A stretch of DNA of 64,000 nucleotides from Aliterella atlantica CENA595 (lineage in GTDB: Bacteria; Cyanobacteriota; Cyanobacteriia; Cyanobacteriales; Chroococcidiopsidaceae), in assembly GCF_000952155.1 (NCBI RefSeq), contig NZ_JYON01000001.1:1-64000 (forward strand). The letters run 5' to 3'. Position 1 is the first letter of the stretch. The number at the start of each line of letters is the position of its first letter. Made by a program: the position numbers and the translations under genes. The notes beneath the pieces are model-generated. The model made no database searches. It was not told the origin of the DNA and saw only the letters and a program-made list of their open reading frames with translations. This document shows, piece after piece, positions 10,141 to 19,038 of the stretch.

Positions 10141-10455
10141 TTACTTGCGTAATGTAACTAAATCCTTTTCTGATGGGTTTTCCAAAAACCTCAGACTAGG
10201 AAATAAGAAATGATTTTCCTCTACATACTGCGCCCCAAATAGACCCTTTTCTGCCCAAAAATAACGGTCTGTTGTGTGTTCATTCCGTTTTACTAATAGC
10301 AGCGCTGGTGGTAAAATACCTTCCGCCTGAATATATTTTCTAGCAGCGGTTACAGGCTTATCTTCTCCACTTTCGATGCTAAACTGAGGCACATGTTCTA
10401 GGATCCGGCGTCCTTCTTGACGACGACGACTTTTACGCTTCCGTCTCCTTGCCAA
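10141..10455 (-). CDS. DUF3155 protein
   Basis: 104 residues. The start is TTG, supported by a strong AGGAGG a few bases upstream; translation begins MARRRKRKSRRRQEGRRIL, a very basic leader typical of DUF3155. The remainder includes PVTAARKYIQAEGILPP and TDRYFWAEKGLFGAQY. The family is confined to cyanobacteria and has no established function. The basic N-terminus suggests nucleic-acid or ribosome contact, which is inference. Confidence 0.85.
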   Translation of the reverse strand: MARRRKRKSRRRQEGRRILEHVPQFSIESGEDKPVTAARKYIQAEGILPPALLLVKRNEHTTDRYFWAEKGLFGAQYVEENHFLFPSLRFLENPSEKDLVTLRK

Positions 10456-10840
10456 CCTCTTGTCCTCCTCTTTAAACGATCGAAGATTGTAGTTAGTGTT
10501 ACAAAATTCGTTGTCAGTATATCTTTCTGAGTTTTAAAAATCAACTTATATGAAGCATTTGATACAAACTTAGTAAAAAAACTGTTAAGTTTGCGTTAAT
10601 ATTAAAGATATTGTCAATAAAGTTAACACTTCTTAAGAAAAGATCCATCGAAAGAAATACTCAGCGCTCTTACAAATGCTTGTTGTGAAAGCTAAAGTTT
10701 TTGCGAGAATCTAATCTCAGTTGCTAACATGAGGCAACCCCCAATAGACTGCTAGCAGAAGTGGAGAAAATCTTTTAACCTTTACTTTTGCCTATAGGTC
10801 TAATTCCAGCAGGGGTGCTTAAAATTCTGGTAATTGCAGA
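10456..10840. other. Intergenic region between divergent DUF3155 and kinase genes
   Basis: About 385 bp, A+T-rich around 10540-10640 with several GTTAA words. Probable divergent promoters; no gene, hairpin or RNA signature seen. Confidence 0.5.
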
Positions 10841-12097
10841 ATGCTAACTACTACCGATTTTGTTACTTTATGTCAAGTTCAAGTTGCCATGCTCGCTCAA
10901 AGATTAGGAGCCGTATGGAGCATTGTATATTTAACAGAAGAACTAGCAGAGCAAGGTAGTAGCGAAGCAAAGTTAATTCCAGTAGTAGCGTATCCAGAAA
11001 CGCTAGCCCAACGGCAAAAGGCAGGAGCATTAATCCCCCAAGAGACAGGCGCTCCTAGCTTGCTTCAATTGCCAGCAGCACCCACATCAGTACCTATACC
11101 TGCGTGGGAATCTTTAACTGATGAAGCTAAGGCGCAATTGCTACCCAGTCGTCAAATAGTATTGCCTTTGATGTATGAAGGGATATTAATGGGGCTATTA
11201 GTTACAGGTAGAGAAGATAGACCTTGGAATGAGAGCGAACGTAACGAAATAGAAAAAATAGCTCAAACCCTAGCGATCGCTCGTTCTTTGGATCGACAAA
11301 ATAAATGGTACGAACAGCAACTAATTCAACAACAACGTTTGCAGAGACAGCAAAGAGATTTATTGGATGACTTATTGCATCAATTTCGCAATCCACTAAC
11401 GGCATTGCGGACATTTGGCAAATTACTCCTCAAACGGTTTGCCCCAGGAGATGCCAATCGCTCTGTAGCCGATAGTATAGTCAGGGAAAGCGATCGCTTG
11501 CAAGAGTTATTATTGCAATTCGATCGGGCAATTGACCTAACGGTAGCAGATTTAGAGGCGCAAAAAGCTTTACCACCAGCACAAGAACCACCAGCTAAAC
11601 CCTTGCCATTACTACTAGGGCAAGGAAATTCTCAAGTGTGTTTAGTAGCAGAAGTATTAGCACCATTAGTAGCATCAGCAAAAGCGATCGCCCAAGAGCG
11701 AAATTTACAACTAATAGCCGAGATTCCCGCCAACTTACCCCCTGTCAAAGCCGATCGCGCTGCATTAAGAGAAATATTTAGCAATTTAATTGACAACGCT
11801 TTGAAATATACTCCCAGTGGCGGAGAGATTTATATTCAATCTGGCAAACAACGCGATCGCGCTCAAGGAATTGAAATTAGCGATACAGGGTTAGGCATTC
11901 CGCCAGCAGACTTAGGCAAGATATTCGAGCGCCATTACCGAGGAGTACAAGAAAATTCAGCAATTGCTGGTACAGGATTGGGACTTGCGATCGTCAAGGA
12001 ATTAGTAGAACAAATGCAGGGTGAAATCGAAGTTTTCAGCCCTGCACAAAATGGTTCGGGAAGCAAATTTGTTGTGTGGTTGCCCATCGCCGCGTAG
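10841..12097 (+). CDS. Sensor histidine kinase
   Basis: 418 residues. An N-terminal GAF-like sensory region (~1-150) precedes a Gln-rich coiled coil (~155-175). The HisKA box is LLHQFRNPLTALR with H180 as phospho-acceptor. The ATPase half has an N box (NLIDNALKYTP), G1 (DTGLGIP), an F-box region and G2 (GTGLGLAIVKEL). No membrane segment or receiver domain is present, so it is a soluble kinase that must pass phosphate to a regulator not encoded nearby. The ligand is unknown. The stop codon directly abuts the hairpin at 12098. Confidence 0.92.
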   Translation: MLTTTDFVTLCQVQVAMLAQRLGAVWSIVYLTEELAEQGSSEAKLIPVVAYPETLAQRQKAGALIPQETGAPSLLQLPAAPTSVPIPAWESLTDEAKAQLLPSRQIVLPLMYEGILMGLLVTGREDRPWNESERNEIEKIAQTLAIARSLDRQNKWYEQQLIQQQRLQRQQRDLLDDLLHQFRNPLTALRTFGKLLLKRFAPGDANRSVADSIVRESDRLQELLLQFDRAIDLTVADLEAQKALPPAQEPPAKPLPLLLGQGNSQVCLVAEVLAPLVASAKAIAQERNLQLIAEIPANLPPVKADRAALREIFSNLIDNALKYTPSGGEIYIQSGKQRDRAQGIEISDTGLGIPPADLGKIFERHYRGVQENSAIAGTGLGLAIVKELVEQMQGEIEVFSPAQNGSGSKFVVWLPIAA

Positions 12098-12214
12098 AGA
12101 CGTAGCAGTGCTACGTCTGTACATTTAGCGGGTTAAATTATCGATTCGCGGTATAAGGCATAGCCCATCGCGTAGAGACATAGCACTGCTACATCTGTAC
12201 ATTATCGATTCGCA
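12083..12214. repeat. Tandem GTAGAGACGTAGCA-type repeat with hairpin
   Basis: Two ~50-65 bp units share CGCGTAGAGAC-TAGCA-TGCTAC-TCTGTACATT and then ATCGATTCGC. In the first unit AGACGTAGCA/TGCTACGTCT (12098-12118) is a perfect 10-bp hairpin right after the kinase stop. In the second unit (12164 on) CG has become CA in both arms, weakening the stem. The second unit reaches into the 3' end of the SLH gene. It may serve as a terminator for both convergent genes. Confidence 0.7.
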
Positions 12215-13461
12215 GTTTGGGGAATCGTCAAATCGGAAGTAAGAGTTAATGGCAAATCGGTATCAGGATCGATCGCAATCAAATCGACACTATTTCTACC
12301 CAAGAACAAGCCAACTAAAGTACCAATTCCCGCACCGCCTAAGACTTCCTCAGTTGCGATCGCGCGATCGCCAGTTACAGCCGAAATAGCAGCAGCAGCA
12401 GCAGCACCCAAAGCGGCATTTTTTACTACATTACCCACATTAACACCCTTGCGGATGCGTTCGGTTTTGGTAATTACTTCTGAAGTAGCACTAATCTTGG
12501 ATCTTTGTCCGCCACTTAAAACTAATTCTTGAGCGTAGAACTGCGAACCGCCCTCAGCAGGACGTAATTCACCTACTACTTGAGTACCAGCAGGGATTAA
12601 AACTGTGCCTTCACGAGTAACAACATTTTGCGCTACTGTGAGCGTCAAAGGTGCAGTTTCTTCCTTAGTTACCAAAATGCGCTCTGCTTGGTCGTATCTT
12701 ACCGGAATAGCAGTTCCAGTAGGAATTCTCACAGCCTGTGGCGTAGTAGGTGTAGTTGGTTGAGTTGCTTGTCCGACAATATATGAAGAGTTAATTGCTG
12801 CAACTTGACCGGAATTAGCTAATGCTTGATAGATAAAAGCTGCTACATCAGCCCGCGTTGCAGGGCGGGTAGGATTGAGGAATTGAACGTTGGGGTAGTT
12901 AACAACGATCGCTCTTTGCGTAGCTGCGGCAATTGGCGAACGGGCGTAACCAGAAATGCTAGCAGCGTCGTTATAGTATTGAGTGAGATTGCTGTCACTT
13001 GTAGCTGTAAAGTCTAAACCGCTAGCTAAAGATACTAAAACTTGTTCGCGGGGAATATTTTGCTCTGGCTGGAAGCGACTACCAGGATATCCAGACATAA
13101 AGCCTGTTCGGTAGGCTTCTTGAATTGCGCTGTAAGCCCAGTAATTTGATGGTACATCACCAAAATTAACTGCATTGCGTTCTGGAGCTTTTTCAAAAGC
13201 GTTACGCACAATAGCCGCAAACTGAGCGCGGGTTACTGGTTGGTCGGGGCGGAAGGTACTATCGGGAAACCCAGCAATAATATCTCGTCTTGCTAATTCA
13301 GTAATAAAAGGGTTTGCCCAGTAATTTGCCGGAACGTCAGTAAAAGTTGCACTTTGAGCAAATGTTGGTGCAGACCATACTAAAGGTGCAACCGTACCTG
13401 CACCAAGGGCAAATGCCATGAAAGCTGCTGTTCCCGATTGCAAGCGATTGAAACTAGACAT
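12202..13461 (-). CDS. SLH-domain envelope protein
   Basis: 419 residues from ATG 13459-13461, preceded by GGAGA; an earlier ATG would add ten residues ahead of the signal peptide. Residues ~1-37 form a Sec signal ending near TFAQS. Three SLH repeats follow (FTDVPANYWANPFITELARR, then NFGDVPSNYWAYSAIQEA, then a divergent third around 150-215). SLH domains bind peptidoglycan-linked polymer. The C-terminal ~190 residues have IPTGTAIPVRYDQAE and LIPAGTQVVGEL, recalling TrbI/VirB10-like beta sheet, and a Gly/Ala-rich hydrophobic stretch (LGAAAAAAISAV). It probably links outer layer and wall. Confidence 0.85.
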   Translation of the reverse strand: MSSFNRLQSGTAAFMAFALGAGTVAPLVWSAPTFAQSATFTDVPANYWANPFITELARRDIIAGFPDSTFRPDQPVTRAQFAAIVRNAFEKAPERNAVNFGDVPSNYWAYSAIQEAYRTGFMSGYPGSRFQPEQNIPREQVLVSLASGLDFTATSDSNLTQYYNDAASISGYARSPIAAATQRAIVVNYPNVQFLNPTRPATRADVAAFIYQALANSGQVAAINSSYIVGQATQPTTPTTPQAVRIPTGTAIPVRYDQAERILVTKEETAPLTLTVAQNVVTREGTVLIPAGTQVVGELRPAEGGSQFYAQELVLSGGQRSKISATSEVITKTERIRKGVNVGNVVKNAALGAAAAAAISAVTGDRAIATEEVLGGAGIGTLVGLFLGRNSVDLIAIDPDTDLPLTLTSDLTIPQTANR

Positions 13462-13685
13462 TGATAAGTGTTCTCCACAAAATTTATTCACTGTTTGCTT
13501 AATTACTAGATTTTATGAAGTCTAATTTGTTCCTTAATTCAACTGCGTCTATAGACGCATTTCTTTATCGCTGATAAATTCTAAATATGGCATTTTAAGC
13601 ACTATTTTTAGCTAAAATAATCCTTAAGATTAGCGACGATATCTATCTAAATAAGTTGCCGTTTATAAATAAAAATACTAAGTAA

Positions 13686-14567
13686 TTAAGTAAATTTACG
13701 TAAATATTGCTGCAGTAAGTTGATAACTATTTCTGGCATTTCCAGATGAGGTAATACACCCGCACCAGCGATCGCTTGAACTGCCGAGATCGCTTGTGGA
13801 TTTAGCTTTGCCAATTGCTGCCCTAATTTAATACTGGTAAATTGTGCTGCTTCTCCCCACGCCATTACAGTAGGTACACTCAGCCTTGGGATATATAAAG
13901 ATAAGTCAAAATAAAGATCGCCGCGCAAAAAAGCTAGGGCGGAGTAAATGGCATTAGGTTGTTGTGCAGAAGCAAGATAAGCCTGTACCATCTCAGGCGA
14001 AACTCGTTGGGGATTGGCGAACAAAAATCGTTCGAGAAAGTTACGCACAGCAACTTCATTTTCCGCGCCCAAAGTGTAGATAAAACGGTCTACAAACGGC
14101 GTATTAATAAGTTGCAAAGGTAGCCTGCGCCCTGCACCTTGTCCAAAATCATCGAACCCTGACGGACAAACTAAAAATAAAGCTTGAAATAGTTCTCTAT
14201 GGCTAATTGCCAGGCGCATAGTTAAAGCCGCGCTCAAAGAGGAAGCGACGACAACTACAGGCGGGGTACAAACTTGGCGAATAAACTCAGCTATGGTTGT
14301 AAGATAGTCAGAAATTTGATAATTGCGGACAGGATGAGCAGATTGTCCCCAACCAATTAAATCAGGGGCAATAACACGGTAGTTGTGAGTAAAAGCAGGA
14401 TAAACTTTAGACCACTCATAAGCAGACGCACCACCACCAAAGTTATGCAGAAACAGCAATGTAGGTAATTTCTGCTCTAAGGTAGCAACAGGTGTATAGT
14501 AAACCATTGAGCCTAAAGACGTATCCGTTACTTGTTGGACAAAGCCAGGAGGTTGAAATTGCAGCAT
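13686..14567 (-). CDS. Alpha/beta hydrolase
   Basis: 293 residues. The oxyanion-loop sequence is LLFLHNFGGGASAYEW, followed by VIAPDLIGWGQS and the nucleophile elbow VVASSLSAALTMRLA. The elbow reads S-S-L-S rather than G-x-S-x-G, but keeps a serine at the expected place. The acid and histidine positions fall in AWGEAAQFTS and LPHLEMPE. The substrate is unknown. Similar hydrolases of ~290 residues are common in cyanobacteria and plastids. It stands alone, its 5' end close to a heptamer repeat. Confidence 0.8.
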   Translation of the reverse strand: MLQFQPPGFVQQVTDTSLGSMVYYTPVATLEQKLPTLLFLHNFGGGASAYEWSKVYPAFTHNYRVIAPDLIGWGQSAHPVRNYQISDYLTTIAEFIRQVCTPPVVVVASSLSAALTMRLAISHRELFQALFLVCPSGFDDFGQGAGRRLPLQLINTPFVDRFIYTLGAENEVAVRNFLERFLFANPQRVSPEMVQAYLASAQQPNAIYSALAFLRGDLYFDLSLYIPRLSVPTVMAWGEAAQFTSIKLGQQLAKLNPQAISAVQAIAGAGVLPHLEMPEIVINLLQQYLRKFT

Positions 14568-14593
14568 ATTTACATCAATAGTTGACCAAAATA

Positions 14594-14628
14594 ATTACGA
14601 ATTACGAATTACGAATTACGAATTACAA
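14594..14628. repeat. ATTACGA heptamer tandem repeat
   Basis: Four perfect ATTACGA units and a fifth changed one (ATTACAA). This is the short tandemly repeated repetitive type known from heterocystous and related cyanobacteria. It lies between two minus-strand genes. Confidence 0.85.
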
Positions 14629-14665
14629 ATTGCCGCCCTGCGGCTTGAAAGCTACCAAAGCAATC

Positions 14666-15205
14666 TCAGAAATCGCCATAAGTTCTACGCCAATTTTCTG
14701 CTTGCTGAAACTTGATTTTTGCACTATTAGCAGCTTGTTTATCTTCTGGGCGATCGCCTATCATCAATACTTTAACGGGATTATGGATTTCCATCGCTAG
14801 CAGTAGCATTCCAGGATTGGGCTTGCGAAATGTTCCCGATAGTTGGTGCTTGCTGTAGTCGTGGGATGCTGTGGGAGTAACGCCAAAGCACCTTTTTCCG
14901 GCAAAATCGGGGCAAAAGTAAATTTCCTCAATTTCTGGGAGTAAAGTCATCGTGAATTGCTGTTCTTTGATGCAGCTAGTTAGAGATTTTTTACCTGCTT
15001 CTACCCCAGCTTGATTAGTTACACCGACTATTTTCCAGCCTAAATCAGCAAAATATGCGATCGCACTTTCCGCACCAAGAATTAGTTTTTGATCGCTAGG
15101 GCGTTGGATAAACTTGTTATCCGAACGCGGTTCGCGCACTGTACCATCCATATCGACAATTAAGAGATTTATCGGGGTAATATTTGCTGTAAGTTCTTGT
15201 TCCAT
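14666..15205 (-). CDS. HAD-superfamily phosphatase, subfamily IIIA
   Basis: 179 residues. Motif I is LLIVDMDGTVREP with the nucleophile Asp and acid Asp; motif II is VGVTNQAG; motif III is FRKPNPGM; motif IV is MIGDRPEDKQAA. The TNQ and the small insert resemble histidinol-phosphatase/PNKP-type (IIIA) members. The substrate is not evident. The 5' end faces the divergent RidA gene across ~50 bp. Confidence 0.85.
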   Translation of the reverse strand: MEQELTANITPINLLIVDMDGTVREPRSDNKFIQRPSDQKLILGAESAIAYFADLGWKIVGVTNQAGVEAGKKSLTSCIKEQQFTMTLLPEIEEIYFCPDFAGKRCFGVTPTASHDYSKHQLSGTFRKPNPGMLLLAMEIHNPVKVLMIGDRPEDKQAANSAKIKFQQAENWRRTYGDF

Positions 15206-15258
15206 CGCTCGATCTTAAACTAGAAGCTAAGAGTTAGACTTTGAGGTAAAACTTTAGA

Positions 15259-15654
15259 GTGGAAAGAAAAAATATTGCGACTGGAACTCCTTGGGAGCCA
15301 ATTGTAGGCTATTCGCGGGCAGTGCGGATAAATAACGTTGTCTATGTTTCTGGTACAACTGCAACAGATGATAGCGTTGCGATTGTTGGTTTAGGAGATG
15401 CTTACAAGCAAACCCTCCAAATTCTGCAAAATATTGAATCTGCATTACATTTAGCAGGCGCAAGCCTAAATGACGTAGTTCGCACGCGAATTTATGTCAC
15501 AAACATTGATGAGTGGGAAAAAGTCGGGAAAGCACACGGCGAATTTTTTAGGGAAATTCGACCAGCTACAACAATGGTAGAAGTAAAACGCTTAATTTCT
15601 CCTGAAATGTTAGTAGAAATTGAAGCTGAGGCGGTGATGAGTGAGTCAAGTTGA
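15259..15654 (+). CDS. RidA-family protein
   Basis: 131 residues from a GTG start ([14 protein letters not shown]). The body follows the RidA/YjgF fold: [32 protein letters not shown] with the anion-binding Arg, and [11 protein letters not shown], ending VEIEAEAV. RidA enzymes deaminate reactive enamine/imine intermediates; several subfamilies lack proof of that activity. The opening [13 protein letters not shown] resembles the subgroup that includes cyanobacterial stand-alone copies. Confidence 0.88.
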   Translation: MERKNIATGTPWEPIVGYSRAVRINNVVYVSGTTATDDSVAIVGLGDAYKQTLQILQNIESALHLAGASLNDVVRTRIYVTNIDEWEKVGKAHGEFFREIRPATTMVEVKRLISPEMLVEIEAEAVMSESS

Positions 15655-15827
15655 ACAACGAGTTGAGCGTTAGATGTTGCCTGTTTACTTTGCTTTTATC
15701 GATATTTCTTTTAGCTGAAACTCATGCTTGAGTATGAATAAAAGCTTAATTACCAGACTTGTTTTAGCAAAACTACTAAAATAATAGGACGATAATAGTT
15801 TTTTGCGTCTAGAAGCTTGGTTACACA

Positions 15828-16367
15828 ATGAAACTAAATGCCCAAATCCTCGCAGGGTTAGCTAGAGCCTGCGGCATAGCTTCTTTTACTACTATAGGCA
15901 TAATTAGTATTTACAATCTACCCATATATGCACAATCCACTACCTTTTTTTGTGGAAGCAACAAGGGTATACCTGTAACTTATGCTCGTACCCCAAGGGG
16001 AAATGTGCCAATGATTCGCTGGAGCGATCGCTCTTTCGGGGATAATTGGACGAGTCGGCGGCGCTGTGAGGATGTATCTCGAAGATTTCAGCGGAACTAT
16101 GATAACGGTACGCTGAAAACGCTCGCAACAGGTAAACTGAACGGATACCCAGTTTTGTGCGCTGCTGTTAACCAAGACGATCCTTGTACGGAAAAAACGT
16201 TATTATTTACCCTCAAGCGAAACGCTAATGCTAGGCGCGTTGTCGAAAGGCTGTTAGATACCAGAGGGCTTGCTGCGGGAAAGATTGTCAATCAAAGTGC
16301 TTGTAAAGATGATTGTCCCGTATATGTGAATGTAGATGTTTATTTGAGTAGTGCTACGCCTGAATAA
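15828..16367 (+). CDS. COP23-domain secreted protein
   Basis: 179 residues. Residues 1-~36 form a signal peptide ending IYAQS. The mature part has FFCGSNKGIPVTYARTPRG, CEDVSRRFQRNYDNGTL and four to six cysteines. This matches the COP23 (circadian oscillating polypeptide) domain found in cyanobacteria, first noticed as a rhythmically accumulating membrane-associated protein. The function is unknown. It begins a cluster of exported proteins with two trypsin-like proteases behind it. Confidence 0.85.
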   Translation: MKLNAQILAGLARACGIASFTTIGIISIYNLPIYAQSTTFFCGSNKGIPVTYARTPRGNVPMIRWSDRSFGDNWTSRRRCEDVSRRFQRNYDNGTLKTLATGKLNGYPVLCAAVNQDDPCTEKTLLFTLKRNANARRVVERLLDTRGLAAGKIVNQSACKDDCPVYVNVDVYLSSATPE

Positions 16368-16406
16368 ATTGTTCTAGCCTAGCGCGAAGCGTAGGATTAC
16401 ACGCAG

Positions 16407-17240
16407 ATGAGTTGGCATTGCCTACAGCAAAAACGTCTAAAACTAATGCTGGTCATATGTACGAGCGGATTAATAGTACCAGCATTGAGTGGCGATCGCA
16501 GTGTTTCTTTGTTCAGTGATGCTGCGCCCGATCCTCAATTATCATTGCAACAGATCGAATCTACTGCAAGAGCGATCGCAGTTAAAGTGCTTTCAGCAGA
16601 TGTCTTGGGATCTGGATTTTTGATCGAGAAACAAGGTGAAGTTTATACGGTTGTGACTAATGCTCATGTTCTCCGCGCCGGAGATCCCCCCTTACGTCTT
16701 CAAACCTGGGATGGGCAGATTTACCCTGCTTTGTTACTCGAAAACGTTAAGTTTAAAGGAAACGATCTAGCATTGTTGCAGTTTCGCAGTTCTCGTCATA
16801 GCTATTCTGTAGCATCGATTGATTTATCTTTTAATTTAGCGATCGCAACTAATGTGTTTGCTGCTGGATATACTCTTGATGACGCGCAATCTGCTACCAA
16901 AAAGAAACCGCAGTTAAAAGGATTTGCCTTTAACAGTGGAAGAGTGTCAATGATACTAGATAAACCTTTGGAGGGCGGCTATCAAGTTGGTTATACCAAT
17001 GATATTGAAAAAGGTATGAGTGGGGGACCACTGCTAAATCAATGGGGTAAAGTTGTCGGTATCAACGGGAAACACGCCTATCCTCTTTGGGATGCTCCAT
17101 CTGTGTTTCAGGATGGCTCTGTGGCTTGCCCAAGTTTACAAAAGTCAATCGATCGCACTAGCTGGGCAATTCCAATTGAAACCCTAGTGCAGCTAGCACC
17201 TACGTCTATTAAGCTTCATTCTCAATTAACAGCACCTTAG
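16407..17240 (+). CDS. Secreted trypsin-like serine protease
   Basis: 277 residues with an N-terminal hydrophobic signal. The chymotrypsin-fold triad is visible: H87 in VVTNAHVLR, D120 in GNDLALLQF and S205 in GMSGGPLLN. There is no PDZ domain, so this is not a full HtrA; it is the protease core only. It is a paralogue of the next gene (29 bp downstream). Together with COP23 it looks like a short operon of periplasmic or outer-surface proteins. Confidence 0.85.
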   Translation: MSWHCLQQKRLKLMLVICTSGLIVPALSGDRSVSLFSDAAPDPQLSLQQIESTARAIAVKVLSADVLGSGFLIEKQGEVYTVVTNAHVLRAGDPPLRLQTWDGQIYPALLLENVKFKGNDLALLQFRSSRHSYSVASIDLSFNLAIATNVFAAGYTLDDAQSATKKKPQLKGFAFNSGRVSMILDKPLEGGYQVGYTNDIEKGMSGGPLLNQWGKVVGINGKHAYPLWDAPSVFQDGSVACPSLQKSIDRTSWAIPIETLVQLAPTSIKLHSQLTAP

Positions 17241-17308
17241 CTACTACGAAATATGATTGAAAAGAGTGATTGCCAAGTTCTCAGGTAAAGCCGCGTGAAG
17301 ATGATCGG

Positions 17309-18304
17309 ATGAAATGTTATTACTTACTACCAGCAGCACTGATAGGGATATCAGCAGTTGTGCGATCGCCTGCTGCCCTAGCACTATCATCTACTGAAGT
17401 GAGTAAGATTGCAGTACAAATCACCGTGAGAATTGAAAGTAAAAATTCTCCAGGTTCGGGAGTAATTATTCAACGTGAAGGCAATACATACACTGTGCTA
17501 ACTTGCAAGCACGTTGTAGCTAAAGCTGATAAGTACACAATTGTTACTGCTAATGGCGAGCAATATCCCCTCGACTACAGCAGTGTGAAAAAGCTTTCTC
17601 CAGGACTCGATCTAGCAGTATTAAAATTTACCAGCAATAGAAATTACACTGTTGCAAAAATAGGTAATTCTGATACAGCCACAGTAGGTATAGATGTATA
17701 TGTCGCAGGATTTCCCGCACCCACAGCAGTAGTTTCGCGTTCTCTGTGGCGGTTTAGTAAGGGCGAGATTACTGCTAATGCTACTCAACCATTGGATGAA
17801 GGCTATGCTTTGGTTTATAGCAATAGTACCATCGAAGGTATGAGCGGCGGCGCAGTGTTGAATGAAAACGGCGAACTCATTGGCATTCACGGGAGAGCAG
17901 AAACCACTGTCGATGATAATTCCCAGCGAATCAGAACGGGTTTTAATTTGGGTATTCCCATTAATACCTTTGTGAAACAGTTTCCTGTGAGTGTGGCTAG
18001 GCTTGCTCCTGCTAAAGCTCAACCTACCACAGCACCAGTAGCAGATGAATTCTTTACCCAAGGTAAGCTAAAGTTAGTGGAAGACTTGGATTATCAGGGG
18101 GCGATCGCTGATTTCACTCAATCACTTAGCCGTCATCCCGAAAATGCCGAAGCCTATTATGGTCGAGGGCTTGCTTATTATCATCTGGGAGAGATCCAAG
18201 AAGCATTAGCAGACTTGCAACAAGCAGCAAAGTTCTGTCAGCAACAAGGCAAAGCCGATTTATGTCAAAAAGCCCAGAACTTGATCGGACAGCTACAGCT
18301 TTAG
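17309..18304 (+). CDS. Secreted trypsin-like protease with C-terminal TPR
   Basis: 331 residues from ATG 17309, which starts a clean signal peptide (MKCYYLLPAALIGISAVV); an in-frame start at 17270 would put 13 polar residues in front. The triad is H68 (VLTCKHVVA), D101 (PGLDLAVLKF) and S179 (GMSGGAVLN). Residues ~245-331 carry TPR repeats (LVEDLDYQGAIADFTQSL, NAEAYYGRGLAYYHLG). The TPR could hold a partner or substrate outside the cytoplasm. The two proteases seem to have duplicated and then diverged by TPR gain. Confidence 0.85.
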   Translation: MKCYYLLPAALIGISAVVRSPAALALSSTEVSKIAVQITVRIESKNSPGSGVIIQREGNTYTVLTCKHVVAKADKYTIVTANGEQYPLDYSSVKKLSPGLDLAVLKFTSNRNYTVAKIGNSDTATVGIDVYVAGFPAPTAVVSRSLWRFSKGEITANATQPLDEGYALVYSNSTIEGMSGGAVLNENGELIGIHGRAETTVDDNSQRIRTGFNLGIPINTFVKQFPVSVARLAPAKAQPTTAPVADEFFTQGKLKLVEDLDYQGAIADFTQSLSRHPENAEAYYGRGLAYYHLGEIQEALADLQQAAKFCQQQGKADLCQKAQNLIGQLQL

Positions 18305-18407
18305 TTAAACCGATTTTATATTCGTGAGAGGTAGGGGGCTGGTTTCACAAGAATCTTTGTCTTGGCTGAATCTTCCCTTTCTTAATATTCACTGGACAGG
18401 TTGATAT

Positions 18408-18926
18408 CTATTTAGGGCGAGTAACAGGTATATCGCGGAATACAGCTTTCGAGGCTCCATCAGAATGGTAAGATATTTCGAGTGCTGCAAATTGTGTTAC
18501 TTTTCCTGGGAGTTCAAAGCTAACACTTGCTTTTACAGGAATACCAGTAAGAAGAACGGTTTTGGCACGAATTGAACTTTGATCCTTACCAATTTGGGCT
18601 ATTTGAGCAGCGTATTCATTGCCAGAAAAATCAAAACTGCGAGACCCAGATCTAGCGAATATAGTTACACTTCTATCTTTCTCAGCTAGATTAGTAACTA
18701 AAAGGGAACAAGTGACATTTTTACCAGTTCTTTGACAGCCTTGAAGTTGAAATTTAAAACTATTGTCTTCAACAACAGATGCTTGCCCTTGTGGCTTTTT
18801 TTGCTGTGGTGTCTGTGCTAGTGTTGCAGGAGAACCAGAAGTGATCTCAGTTGTAGCTATTCCAAAAATCAAACTAGATACAGTAGTCACCAGGACAAAT
18901 CTTTTACCACTATGCATACAATACAT
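18408..18926 (-). CDS. Hypothetical secreted protein
   Basis: 172 residues. A basic/hydrophobic leader (MYCMHSGKRFVLVTTVSSLI) and cleavage near TLAQT suggest export. The mature region is beta-rich with two cysteines (LQGCQRTGKNVTCSLLV), resembling a small Ig-like or C2-like sandwich; I do not recognise a named family. It is convergent with the protease gene and may belong to the same secreted group. Confidence 0.65.
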   Translation of the reverse strand: MYCMHSGKRFVLVTTVSSLIFGIATTEITSGSPATLAQTPQQKKPQGQASVVEDNSFKFQLQGCQRTGKNVTCSLLVTNLAEKDRSVTIFARSGSRSFDFSGNEYAAQIAQIGKDQSSIRAKTVLLTGIPVKASVSFELPGKVTQFAALEISYHSDGASKAVFRDIPVTRPK

Positions 18927-19038
18927 CTTGTTTTCGCTACCTCACACCAAAACATACTCAACTGTATCAGAGAACTACAACAGCAGCCAAACGAATTTTG
19001 GATTCAACTGTAATTGGTATAATTCAACCCAATTGATA

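Noticed and set aside
14594..14628. Short tandem heptamers as a possible CRISPR
   Set aside because: Units are only 7 bp with no spacers.
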